DNA of 64,000 nucleotides from Pelomonas sp. SE-A7 (GTDB lineage: Bacteria; Pseudomonadota; Gammaproteobacteria; Burkholderiales; Burkholderiaceae_C), in assembly GCF_030345705.1 (NCBI RefSeq), contig NZ_JAUASW010000001.1, forward strand, positions 2,170,001 to 2,234,000, given 5' to 3'. The stretch's first letter is position 1; each line of letters opens with the position of its first letter. Both the position numbers and the translations under genes were made by a program. Below the pieces are notes generated by a model that was not told the origin of the DNA, did not search any database, and worked only from the letters and a program-made list of their open reading frames with translations. Positions 26,189 to 33,941 of the stretch are shown here, one piece after another.

Positions 26189-26222
26189 GGCTGGGGAATC
26201 CGGAAGCAGGATGACGGAGCGA

Positions 26223-26244
26223 ATAATAAAACGAACGGTCGTTC
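26223..26244 (-). promoter_or_regulatory. tetR promoter -10 with palindromic operator
   Basis: On the minus strand a TATTAT -10 box (26223-26228) is preceded by the perfect inverted repeat GAACG-GT-CGTTC (26233-26244), which falls in the -10/-35 spacer. A repressor bound there would block polymerase, consistent with TetR autoregulation. No good -35 box is visible. Confidence 0.5.
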
Positions 26245-26445
26245 TATTTTGCAGAACTTGTGATCGTCTTCCGCCGGCGCTCCGTGCAATTTTTAGGGGA
26301 TGGCTTCTAGGAAGCGCGGTCCGGGCCCGACCCGGATGACGCCGCGATGACGTCGCGGAACATCGACAGGGTCCGGACTCCTGGGCTCTACCCTTGAGTC
26401 AGCGCGCACTAATGAAGTACCCTGTGCGTCCAGGAGGTCAGAGCT

Positions 26446-27003
26446 GTGGATGTTCTGCAACTGGATGTCTCCGGACGCCCCCAGGCCTGGATCACGACCA
26501 AGGAAGCGGCCGTCATCTACGCCAGCGACGGCGTGGCCTGGACACTCGGAGATCCCTGCCATGTAATGCGCGGCGGCTTGCAGCGGCGCACTGGCATGCA
26601 ATCGCGCATCGAGGTACATCCGATCATCGCGGTACGCGGCGCGGTCCCCAGCCGGGCCTGGCGCCAGACCCCGGCCCTGACCAATCCCAAGCTGTTCAAC
26701 CGCGACCGCCAGGTCTGCGCCTACTGCGGCCACCGCCACCACGCCGAAGACCTGACCCGCGAGCACATCGTGCCCACCTCGCGCGGCGGCATGGACACCT
26801 GGATGAACTGCATCACCGCCTGCCGCAACTGCAACGGTCGCAAGGGCAGCCGCCTGCCGGAAGAGGCGCACATGAGCCTGCTCTACCTGCCCTATGTGCC
26901 CAGCCTGCACGAGGACATGATCCTGCGCGGCCGCCGCATCCTGGCCGACCAGATGGAGTTCCTGCTGGCCAGCGTGCCTCGCTCCAGCCGGCTCTATGCC
27001 TGA
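26446..27003 (+). CDS. HNH endonuclease
   Basis: A 185-residue HNH nuclease-fold protein. The core lies at about 91-135: CAYCG, then LTREHIVPTSRGG with the His-metal motif, then NCITACRNCNGRKG, giving two CxxC pairs that bind structural zinc. The start is GTG with an AGGAGG site 9 nt upstream. The N-terminal half has no motif I recognise. Such stand-alone HNH proteins are common core genes in Burkholderiales; a phage or intron origin is not indicated. It is divergent from tetR. Confidence 0.85.
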   Translation: MDVLQLDVSGRPQAWITTKEAAVIYASDGVAWTLGDPCHVMRGGLQRRTGMQSRIEVHPIIAVRGAVPSRAWRQTPALTNPKLFNRDRQVCAYCGHRHHAEDLTREHIVPTSRGGMDTWMNCITACRNCNGRKGSRLPEEAHMSLLYLPYVPSLHEDMILRGRRILADQMEFLLASVPRSSRLYA

Positions 27004-27037
27004 AGTCATGGACCGCTGCGACGGCCTGGGTAAAGTC

Positions 27038-27066
27038 TTGTAAGCCGGTCAACCGGCACAAAATAT
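27038..27066 (+). promoter_or_regulatory. Possible promoter with palindromic spacer upstream of glycine-zipper lipoprotein
   Basis: TTGTAA (27038-27043) and AAATAT (27061-27066) are spaced 17 nt apart, and the spacer contains the palindrome GCCGGT-CA-ACCGGC (27044-27057). The boxes are weak matches to sigma70 consensus, so this is a tentative call. Confidence 0.35.
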
Positions 27067-27103
27067 GCGCCGTTGGGGTGCCATCGCATCCCGGAGCTAA
27101 CAA

Positions 27104-27604
27104 ATGAGAACCCTGTTCACCGCAGCCGCTGTCGCGTCCGCCCTGCTGCTTGGCGCCTGCTCGACGACCAACCCCGACGTCATTCAGCGTGGCGATGCAC
27201 AGCGCATGTCCCAGGTGGTTGACGCAACCGTTCTGTCGGTACGCCCCGTCGTCGTGGACGGTAGTCAGAGCGGTATCGGCGGTGCCGCGGGCGCCGTGAC
27301 CGGCGCTATCGCCGGCTCCTCCGTCGGCGGCCGCCGCGAAGGCCAGGTCGTCGGTGTGATCGGTGCGGTGGTCGGTGCAGTAGTCGGCAATGCCATCGAG
27401 CGCAGCGCCACCCGCGAAGACGCCGTCGAAATCCTGCTGCAACTGCGCAATGGCGAACGCCGTTCCGTGGTCCAGGCCAAAGGCGAAGAAAACTTCGCGG
27501 CCGGCGAGCCGGTGATCCTGGTCACCACAGGCGGCAAGACTCGCGTGTCGCGCGCCCCGGTCGTCCAGCAAAGCGCCGCAAAGCCTGCCTCGGCCGCGCA
27601 ATAA
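27104..27604 (+). CDS. Glycine-zipper outer-membrane lipoprotein (SlyB/Rick17kDa-like)
   Basis: A 166-residue lipoprotein with lipobox LLLGAC (Cys19). A glycine-zipper double helix occupies about 58-100 (GGAAGAVTGAIAGSSVGG and VVGVIGAVVGAVVGNAIE). The C-terminal half is a small SH3-like beta region (LLQLRNGERRSVVQ). This pattern matches the SlyB/17-kDa surface antigen family of envelope stabilisers. It is followed by a strong terminator hairpin. Confidence 0.87.
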   Translation: MRTLFTAAAVASALLLGACSTTNPDVIQRGDAQRMSQVVDATVLSVRPVVVDGSQSGIGGAAGAVTGAIAGSSVGGRREGQVVGVIGAVVGAVVGNAIERSATREDAVEILLQLRNGERRSVVQAKGEENFAAGEPVILVTTGGKTRVSRAPVVQQSAAKPASAAQ

Positions 27605-27639
27605 CCCGCTTCGCGGCGCCTGCGCCGCATGGTTCAATG

Positions 27640-27672
27640 GCCGCTCCCTCGTCACGGATGGAGCGGCTTTTT
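27640..27672 (+). terminator. Rho-independent terminator overlapping the pfp ribosome site
   Basis: An 8-bp stem (GCCGCTCC / GGAGCGGC) is followed by TTTTT. It ends the lipoprotein transcript. The 3' arm contains the GGAG that would serve as pfp ribosome-binding site, and the pfp ATG is two bases past the T-run. Confidence 0.8.
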
Positions 27673-27673
27673 C

Positions 27674-28909
27674 ATGTCTGCAGGTGCAAAGATTCTGGTG
27701 GCCCAGGGCGGTGGCCCGACCGCGGTGATCAACCAGTCACTGGTCGGCGTGGTGCTTGAGGCGCGGCGCCATCGAGGCATTGAGCGGGTCTACGGCGCCT
27801 TGCATGGCGTGCGCGGCATCGTCAACGAAGACTTTGTCGACCTGACCCAGGAGACCAGCCACAACCTGGAGCTGGTGGCCGGCACGCCCTCCTCGGCCCT
27901 GGGATCGACCCGCGACAAGCCCGACCTCGCCTACTGTCAGCAGATCTTCAAGGTGCTGCAGGCGCACGAGATCGGCTACTTCTTCTACATAGGTGGCAAC
28001 GACTCGTCCGACACGGTGCGCATAGTCAGCGAGGAGGCGGCCAAGGCCAACTACCCACTGCGCTGCGTCCACATCCCGAAGACGATCGACAACGACCTGG
28101 TCGGCAACGACCACACGCCCGGCTTTCCGTCGGCCGCCCGCTTCGTCGCCCAGGCCTTTGCCGGCGCCAATCTCGACAACGCCTCGCTGCCCGGCATCTA
28201 CCTGGCCGTGGTGATGGGCCGCCATGCCGGCTTCCTGACCGCCGCCTCGGCCCTGGGCAAGAAGTTCCCCGATGACGGCCCGCACCTGATCTATCTGCCT
28301 GAACGCGTCTTCTCGCTGGACAAGTTCCTGGCCGACGTGAAGGCGACCTATGAACGCTATGGCCGCTGCGTGATCGCGGTCTCGGAAGGCATCCACGACG
28401 AGAAGGGCGAGACCATCGCCGCCCAGCTAGCCAAGGACCTGGAGCGCGATGCCCACGGCAACGTCCAGCTCTCAGGCTCGGGCGCACTGGCCGATCTGCT
28501 ATGCGAGGAGATCAAGAGCAAGCTGAGAATCAAGCGCGTGCGCGGCGACACCTTCGGCTATGTGCAGCGCAGCTTCGTCGGCTGCGTGTCCGACGTTGAC
28601 CAGCGCGAGGCCCGCGAGGTCGGCGAGAAAGCAGTGCAGTACGCGATCTGGGGCGACAAGCAGGGTCGGACCACCGGCTCAGTCGCCATCAAGCGCACCG
28701 GCTTCTATTCGGTGGACTACGAGTTGATGCCGCTGGAGATGGTGGCCGGCAAGACACGCGTCATGGAGGACGCCTTCATCTCGGAGAGCGGCACCGACGT
28801 GACTGACGCCTTCCGCCTCTACCTGCGGCCGCTGCTGGGCTCGGGCATGCCCGAGGCCTTCAGGCTCAGGCCGAACGGTGTGGCCAAGGTGCTGGGCAGC
28901 AAGGGATGA
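27674..28909 (+). CDS. pfp: Diphosphate-dependent 6-phosphofructokinase
   Basis: Phosphorylates fructose-6-phosphate, reversibly with pyrophosphate, in glycolysis and gluconeogenesis. The 411-residue length, VAQGGGPTAVINQS start, GGNDSSDT (in place of the GGDGS of ATP-dependent enzymes) and VHIPKTIDNDL are typical of the PPi-dependent group; ATP use cannot be fully excluded. MGRHAGFLTAASAL and SEGIHDEKG complete the active site. The ATG at 27674 gives the natural N-terminus. An upstream in-frame ATG (27629) would add 15 residues translated through the terminator. Confidence 0.9.
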   Translation: MSAGAKILVAQGGGPTAVINQSLVGVVLEARRHRGIERVYGALHGVRGIVNEDFVDLTQETSHNLELVAGTPSSALGSTRDKPDLAYCQQIFKVLQAHEIGYFFYIGGNDSSDTVRIVSEEAAKANYPLRCVHIPKTIDNDLVGNDHTPGFPSAARFVAQAFAGANLDNASLPGIYLAVVMGRHAGFLTAASALGKKFPDDGPHLIYLPERVFSLDKFLADVKATYERYGRCVIAVSEGIHDEKGETIAAQLAKDLERDAHGNVQLSGSGALADLLCEEIKSKLRIKRVRGDTFGYVQRSFVGCVSDVDQREAREVGEKAVQYAIWGDKQGRTTGSVAIKRTGFYSVDYELMPLEMVAGKTRVMEDAFISESGTDVTDAFRLYLRPLLGSGMPEAFRLRPNGVAKVLGSKG

Positions 28910-28915
28910 AGGGAT

Positions 28916-28992
28916 TGGTAGGCCGTACAGGACTTGAACCTGTGACCAAAGGATTATGAGTCCTCTGCTCTAACCAACTGAGCTAACGGCCC
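28916..28992 (-). tRNA. tRNA with CAU anticodon, probably tRNA-Ile2 (lysidine type)
   Basis: A 77-nt cloverleaf with encoded CCA on the minus strand; the anticodon loop is CTCATAA. CAU tRNAs can be elongator Met or Ile2. The acceptor pairs C4-G69 and C5-G68, the G27-U43 wobble and the TTGGTC variable region resemble E. coli tRNA-Ile2, a TilS substrate, rather than elongator tRNA-Met. The Ile2 call is therefore likely but not certain. Confidence 0.9.
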
Positions 28993-29008
28993 CCGGGGGA
29001 AGCGCGGC

Positions 29009-29037
29009 ATTGTAGGGCCTGCGAAGGGGCCTGCTTA
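29009..29037 (-). promoter_or_regulatory. Probable promoter of the CAU tRNA
   Basis: On the minus strand TACAAT (29009-29014) is 17 nt from a weak -35 TAAGCA (29032-29037). The -10 box is 16 bp upstream of the mature tRNA 5' end. The -35 box overlaps the hrcA stop codon. Confidence 0.45.
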
Positions 29038-30060
29038 TTTGTGGACGGAGAGCGCCTGGCTGACCATGCGCGAGGTGATGTCGACGATCTGGATCATGCG
29101 GTCGTAGGCCATGCGCGTAGGGCCGATGACACCCAGCGTGCCGACGACCTGGCCATCGATTTCATAGGGGGCGGAGACGACCGACAGCTCCTCGTAGGGA
29201 ACGACCTGGCTCTCGCCGCCGATGTAGATGCGCACACCCTCGGCGCGGCTCGACACGTCCAGCAGGCGCATCAACTGCGTCTTCTCCTCGAACAGCCCGA
29301 ACATGCGGCGCAGGCTGCCGAGGTCGTTGCTGAAGTCCTGGACCGTGAGCAGATTGCGCTCGCCGGAAATGATCAGGTGCTCTTCTTCCTGCTGCATGGC
29401 CTCGGTGCCGGCCTGCACGGCCACCTGCATCAGCTGGGCGATCTCGCCGCGCAGCTGATCGACTTCCAGCTTGAGCCTCTCGCGCACCGCTTCCAGCGTC
29501 AGGCCGGCGTACTGGGCGTTGAGCCGGTTGCTGGCCTCGGCCAGCTCGGACTGGCTGTGGTCTTGCGCGGTGAAGATCACGCGGTTCTGCACGTCGCCGT
29601 CTGGCGAGACCAAGATGACCAGCACACGGCGTTCGCCCAGGCGCAGGAATTCGATGTGGTGGAAGACGCTGGGCTTGCGCGGCGCGGTGACCACGCCCAC
29701 GAAGCTCGACAGGTTCGAGAGCAGCTGGGCGGCACTGGTGATGACGCGCTGGGGCTGGTCGGGCATCAGCTGCTGCTCAAGCGATTCGCTTGACATGGCA
29801 GCCGGCCGGGCGGTGAGCATGGTGTCCACAAACATCCGGTAGCCGCGCGCCGTGGGAATGCGGCCGGCCGAGGTGTGGGGGCTGGCTATCAGGCCCAGCT
29901 CTTCCAGGTCAGCCATCACATTGCGAATCGTCGCCGCCGACAGCTCAAGACCCGAGGCCTTGGACAGCGTGCGAGAACCGACCGGCTGGCCGTCCGCGAT
30001 ATAGCGTTCGACCAGGGTTTTCAGCAGCGATTTGGAGCGCTCGTCCAGCATGGTTTTCAT
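29035..30060 (-). CDS. hrcA: Heat-inducible transcription repressor HrcA
   Basis: Repressor of groE/dnaK-type heat-shock genes that binds the CIRCE element. It has 341 residues, the usual length. The N-terminal winged helix includes SLLKTLVERYIADGQPVGSR and LSAATIRNVMADLEELG, followed by SPHTSAGRIPTARGYRMFVD, all hallmark HrcA segments. No CIRCE-like inverted repeat is visible in the 60-bp gap to nadK, so autoregulation through CIRCE is not indicated here. It is divergent from nadK. Confidence 0.97.
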   Translation of the reverse strand: MKTMLDERSKSLLKTLVERYIADGQPVGSRTLSKASGLELSAATIRNVMADLEELGLIASPHTSAGRIPTARGYRMFVDTMLTARPAAMSSESLEQQLMPDQPQRVITSAAQLLSNLSSFVGVVTAPRKPSVFHHIEFLRLGERRVLVILVSPDGDVQNRVIFTAQDHSQSELAEASNRLNAQYAGLTLEAVRERLKLEVDQLRGEIAQLMQVAVQAGTEAMQQEEEHLIISGERNLLTVQDFSNDLGSLRRMFGLFEEKTQLMRLLDVSSRAEGVRIYIGGESQVVPYEELSVVSAPYEIDGQVVGTLGVIGPTRMAYDRMIQIVDITSRMVSQALSVHK

Positions 30061-30120
30061 TGTACGGACAGCGCCGGGTCCGCCTCATTCGGGACTAGCC
30101 CCTGTGGTGTAATTCCCGCC

Positions 30121-30999
30121 ATGCCCTCCAAGCGATTTCGACATGCGGCCATCGTCGGCAAACACCAGGCCCGAGGCATACGCCCGGTGCTGGAGGAGAT
30201 CGCCGAGTTCGTGACCGGCCAGGGCCTCGATGTCTCGCTGGAGCTGGAGACCGCACAGAACACCGGCATCAGCAGCTACGAGACGCTCAGCCCCGACGAG
30301 CTGGGTGCGCAATGCGACCTGGCCATCGTGGTCGGCGGCGACGGCACCATGCTGGGCTTTGCCCGCCAGGTGGCAAGACATGGCACCCCACTGGTCGGCA
30401 TCAACCAGGGGCGGCTTGGCTTCATCACCGACATCTCGATGGAGCGCTTCCGCGAGGCGCTGGCGCCCATCCTTGCCGGCGACTACGAGATGGAGAAGCG
30501 GGCCGTGCTGGAAGGCGCGGTCTGGCGCGACGGTGAATGCATCTTCGAGGGCCTGGCCCTGAACGACGTGGTCGTGAGCCGCGGCGCCACGGCCGGCATG
30601 GTGGAGCTGCGGGTCCAGGTCGGCGAGGAGTTCGTCGCCAATATGCGGGCCGATGGCGTGATCGTGGCCTCGCCCACCGGTTCCACCGCCTATTCGCTGT
30701 CGGCCGGCGGCCCCATCCTGCATCCGAGCATTGCCGGCTGGGTGCTGGTGCCGATTGCCTCGCACGCCCTGTCCAACCGTCCCATCGTGCTGCCCGACCA
30801 GGGCGGCGTGCTGCTGGAGATCGTCGCCGGCCGCGATGCCAGCGTGAACTTCGACATGCAGAGCCTGGCCAGCCTGCTGCACGGCGACCGCATCAGCGTG
30901 CAGCGCTCGCAGCACCATGTCTGCTTCCTGCATCCGCAGGGCTGGAGCTATTACGCAACGCTGCGCCGCAAGCTGCGCTGGTATGAGGGGGTGAGCTGA
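30121..30999 (+). CDS. nadK: NAD kinase
   Basis: Makes NADP from NAD and ATP, in the cytoplasm. The 292-residue protein carries the GGDGTMLG motif (about 73-80), NDVVVSRG and GVIVASPTGSTAYSLSAGGP, all NadK signatures. The ATG at 30121 gives a natural N-terminus (FRHAAIVGKH). Its TGA overlaps the recN ATG by one base, so nadK and recN are translationally coupled. Confidence 0.97.
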   Translation: MPSKRFRHAAIVGKHQARGIRPVLEEIAEFVTGQGLDVSLELETAQNTGISSYETLSPDELGAQCDLAIVVGGDGTMLGFARQVARHGTPLVGINQGRLGFITDISMERFREALAPILAGDYEMEKRAVLEGAVWRDGECIFEGLALNDVVVSRGATAGMVELRVQVGEEFVANMRADGVIVASPTGSTAYSLSAGGPILHPSIAGWVLVPIASHALSNRPIVLPDQGGVLLEIVAGRDASVNFDMQSLASLLHGDRISVQRSQHHVCFLHPQGWSYYATLRRKLRWYEGVS

Positions 31000-32672
31000 T
31001 GCTGCGCCGCCTCTCCCTGCGCGATTTCGTCATCGTCCCGTCGCTGGAGCTCGACTTCAGCGCGGGCTTTGCCGCACTGACCGGCGAAACCGGTGCCGGC
31101 AAGTCCATCCTGATCGACGCCTTGCAGCTGGCGTTGGGCAGCCGCGGCGATGCAGGCGTGGTGCGCGAAGGCGCTGCCCGCGCGGAAATCACGGCCGTGT
31201 TCGACAGCCCCTCCAGCCTGGCCGCCTGGCTGGACGAGGCCGGCTTCGAAGCCGATTCCGAAAGCCTGCTGCTGCGCCGCGTGATCGATGCCCAAGGCAA
31301 GAGCCGCGCCTGGATCAACGGCAGCGCCGCCACCGTGGCTCAGCTGCGCGAACTGGCCGATCATCTGGTGGACATCCACGGCCAGCATGCCTGGCAAGGC
31401 CTGACACGGGCGCCTTCGGTGCGCGGCATGCTCGACGCCTTTGCAGGCCTCGACACGTCCGCCCTCGCCCGCCAATACAGCGAATTGCGAACCGCCAGCG
31501 AGAAGCTGCAGGCCGCGCAAGAAAAGTCCTCCGAGCTCGCTCGCGAGCAAGAGCGCCTGGCCTGGCAGATTGGCGAAGTCGACAAGCTGGGGCCCGGCGC
31601 GCAGGAGTGGGACGAGCTCAACGCCGAGCATCAGCGCCTGTCCCATGCAGCCTCGCTGATGGACGCGGCACGGGCTGCGCTGGAGGCCCTGTCCGAAGCC
31701 GAACCCAGCGCCGACAGGTTGACCGAGCGGGCGCTCGATGGCTTGCAGGCCGTGCTCGACTACGACTCGCGGCTCCAACCCGCGGTCGAGGCCCTGCAAG
31801 GGGTCCAGGCCCAGTTGCAGGATGCGGTCCATACCCTGAGCTCCTATCTGCATGGCGCCGAACTGGAGCCGGAGCGCCTGTCGCAATTGGATGAGCGCCT
31901 GTCCGCTTGGATGCAGCTGGCTCGCCGCTACCGTCGGCCGCCGGCCGAGCTGCCGGCCCTGCTGACGGAATGGAAGACCGAGCTGCAGCAGCTCGAAGCC
32001 GCCTCCGATCTTGCGGCGCTGGAGCAGGCCCAGGTCGCGGCGCGCAAGGCCTTCGAGCAAGAGGCCAAGCGCGTGAGCACGGCGCGCGCCAAGGCGGCGC
32101 CAAAGCTGGCCCAGTCGGTGAGTCAGGCCATGCAGCAATTGGGCATGGCAGGTGGACGCTTCGAGATCGCGCTGCTGCCTCAAGAGCAGCCGCAAAGCTT
32201 TGGCCTGGAGTCGGCCGAGTTCCTGGTCGCTGGCCATGCCGGCAGCACGCCACGGCCGCTGGCCAAGGTGGCCTCGGGTGGCGAGCTTTCGCGCATCGCG
32301 CTGGCGATTGCGGTGACGACCTGCCAGCTTGAAGGCCAGACGGCCGGCACGCTGATCTTCGACGAAATCGATGCCGGCGTCGGCGGCGCCGTGGCCGAGA
32401 CCGTCGGCCGGCTGATGAAGCAACTCGGCCGCAGCAGCCAGGTGCTGGCCGTGACCCACCTGCCCCAGGTCGCCGCCTGCGCCGACCAGCATTACGTGGT
32501 TTCCAAGGCGCTGCACCATGGCTTCACCTGCAGCGATGTGCAGCCGGTCAGCGGCGAGGCCCGCGTGGCCGAAATCGCCCGCATGCTGGGCGGCGAGCGC
32601 CTCTCCTCGACCAGCCTGGCCCATGCGCAGGAAATGCTGTCGCTGTCGTCCAGCTCTTCGTCCGCATCATGA
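30999..32672 (+). CDS. recN: DNA repair protein RecN
   Basis: SMC-like ATPase in recombinational repair of double-strand breaks. It has 557 residues; Walker A is TGETGAGKSILIDAL (about 28-42) and Walker B is GTLIFDEIDAGVGG near residue 450. The middle is Ala/Glu/Gln-rich coiled coil, and VASGGELSRIALAI is the ABC signature. A Ser-rich C-terminus ends in an ATGA overlap with rapZ. Regulation by LexA cannot be judged, because no LexA box is obvious in the short gap before nadK. Confidence 0.96.
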   Translation: MLRRLSLRDFVIVPSLELDFSAGFAALTGETGAGKSILIDALQLALGSRGDAGVVREGAARAEITAVFDSPSSLAAWLDEAGFEADSESLLLRRVIDAQGKSRAWINGSAATVAQLRELADHLVDIHGQHAWQGLTRAPSVRGMLDAFAGLDTSALARQYSELRTASEKLQAAQEKSSELAREQERLAWQIGEVDKLGPGAQEWDELNAEHQRLSHAASLMDAARAALEALSEAEPSADRLTERALDGLQAVLDYDSRLQPAVEALQGVQAQLQDAVHTLSSYLHGAELEPERLSQLDERLSAWMQLARRYRRPPAELPALLTEWKTELQQLEAASDLAALEQAQVAARKAFEQEAKRVSTARAKAAPKLAQSVSQAMQQLGMAGGRFEIALLPQEQPQSFGLESAEFLVAGHAGSTPRPLAKVASGGELSRIALAIAVTTCQLEGQTAGTLIFDEIDAGVGGAVAETVGRLMKQLGRSSQVLAVTHLPQVAACADQHYVVSKALHHGFTCSDVQPVSGEARVAEIARMLGGERLSSTSLAHAQEMLSLSSSSSSAS

Positions 32673-33589
32673 TCAGCACCAGCCCCGCCCCCCTGATCGA
32701 GATCGGTGCCAGCCCCAGCGGCCAGGCCGACCTGGTGCTGCTGACCGGCATGTCCGGCGGCGGCAAGTCGGTGGCCATGCATGCGCTGGAAGACGCCGGT
32801 TTCTTCTGCGTGGACAATCTGCCGCCCGAGCTGTTGCCGCAGTTCCTGCAGTTGGAAGAGCGGCGCGGCAAACGGCGCGTGGCCATCGCCGTGGACGTGC
32901 GCAGCGCCGGCTCCTTGCCCCACCTGCTGCCGCTGATCAAGCAGCTGCGCAGCGAGGGCATGGCGGTCCGCTCGATCTTCCTGGATGCCAACACCGAGGC
33001 GCTGATGCGGCGCTTCTCCGAGACCCGCCGCCCCCATCCGCTGCGCCAGGACGAAAGCTCAGGCGACGACGCCCACCGGGCCTTGCTGGACGCGATCCAG
33101 CTGGAGCGTGAGCTGCTGGCGGCGATACGGGTCGAGTCGACCGTCATTGATACCAGCCTGCTGCGCCCGGCCCAGCTGCGCGCCTGGGTGCGCGACCTGG
33201 TGGCCGTGCAGGGCGATTCGCTGACCCTGGTGTTCGAATCTTTTGCCTTCAAGCATGGCGTGCCCAGCGACGCCGACTTCGTATTCGACGTGCGGGTGCT
33301 ACCCAATCCCTACTACGACCGCGAGCTCCGGCCGCTGACCGGCCGCGACAAGCCGGTGGCCGACTACCTGGAAGACCAGCCCGAGGTGCGCCTGATGCTG
33401 GCCCAGATAGGCGCCTTCATAGGCCAGTGGTTGCCGGCCTTTGCCTCAGACCAGCGCAGCTACCTGACGGTGGCCATAGGCTGTACCGGCGGCCAGCACC
33501 GCTCGGTCTATCTGGTCGAGACCCTGACCCGGCAGTTCGCCTATCACGGCCAGGTGCTCAAGCGGCACCGCGAGCTGGACCAGCGCTGA
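32669..33589 (+). CDS. rapZ: RNase adapter/P-loop protein RapZ
   Basis: RapZ (YvcJ-type) P-loop NTPase that in enterobacteria guides RNase E to the GlmZ sRNA. The 306 residues include Walker A GMSGGGKS (27-34), CVDNLPPELLP and the C-terminal signature IGCTGGQHRSVYLVETL. The N-terminal 19 residues before the P-loop strand are an extension relative to the usual ~285-residue form; a GTG at 32729 would give the shorter version. It overlaps recN by 4 nt. Its target RNA in betaproteobacteria is unknown. Confidence 0.93.
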   Translation: MISTSPAPLIEIGASPSGQADLVLLTGMSGGGKSVAMHALEDAGFFCVDNLPPELLPQFLQLEERRGKRRVAIAVDVRSAGSLPHLLPLIKQLRSEGMAVRSIFLDANTEALMRRFSETRRPHPLRQDESSGDDAHRALLDAIQLERELLAAIRVESTVIDTSLLRPAQLRAWVRDLVAVQGDSLTLVFESFAFKHGVPSDADFVFDVRVLPNPYYDRELRPLTGRDKPVADYLEDQPEVRLMLAQIGAFIGQWLPAFASDQRSYLTVAIGCTGGQHRSVYLVETLTRQFAYHGQVLKRHRELDQR

Positions 33590-33608
33590 GCCCTGCTCAG
33601 CAGGCCAC

Positions 33609-33917
33609 TCAGCCGGCCTGCTGGGCGCTGCCGTTCTTCCGCGCTTCCGACACCAGGATGGCCAGCGCAATGGCCGAACCAATGGGCATGGTCAGCACCA
33701 TCAGGGCCACCCAGCGCAGCGGCTCGCGGCCGCTCTGCTTGATCGCCTGGGTCATGAAGAACAAATGAGCCACGCCGGCCGCCGCAATGCCCGCGCCGAA
33801 CATCACGGTCTTGAATTCGGAGAGGTCGTCGCCGCTGGCCAGCAGCCAGATGCAGGCGGCCGCCACCACCAGGGCGATCAGCGCGGATTCGATGGCATTC
33901 TTGACGGCGGCATTCAT
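33609..33917 (-). CDS. Small membrane protein of unknown function
   Basis: A 102-residue protein with three predicted membrane helices: about 10-27 (ALIALVVAAACIWLLAS), 38-57 (VMFGAGIAAAGVAHLFFM) and 69-90 (VALMVLTMPIGSAIALAIL). No known domain is recognised. It lies 24 nt after mutY on the same strand and converges with rapZ, so it may be expressed with mutM-mutY. Codon use is like the neighbours, which supports a real gene. Confidence 0.7.
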   Translation of the reverse strand: MNAAVKNAIESALIALVVAAACIWLLASGDDLSEFKTVMFGAGIAAAGVAHLFFMTQAIKQSGREPLRWVALMVLTMPIGSAIALAILVSEARKNGSAQQAG

Positions 33918-33941
33918 GGTCGATCCTCTTGTTGTGCGGGC

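Noticed and set aside
26189..26445. Possible extra gene between tetR and the HNH nuclease
   Set aside because: Only the palindromic operator and a -10 box are supported; the frames in the gap are fragments without start signals.
30061..30120. Possible CIRCE element between hrcA and nadK
   Set aside because: I looked for the 9-bp inverted repeat TTAGCACTC-N9-GAGTGCTAA and found nothing close.
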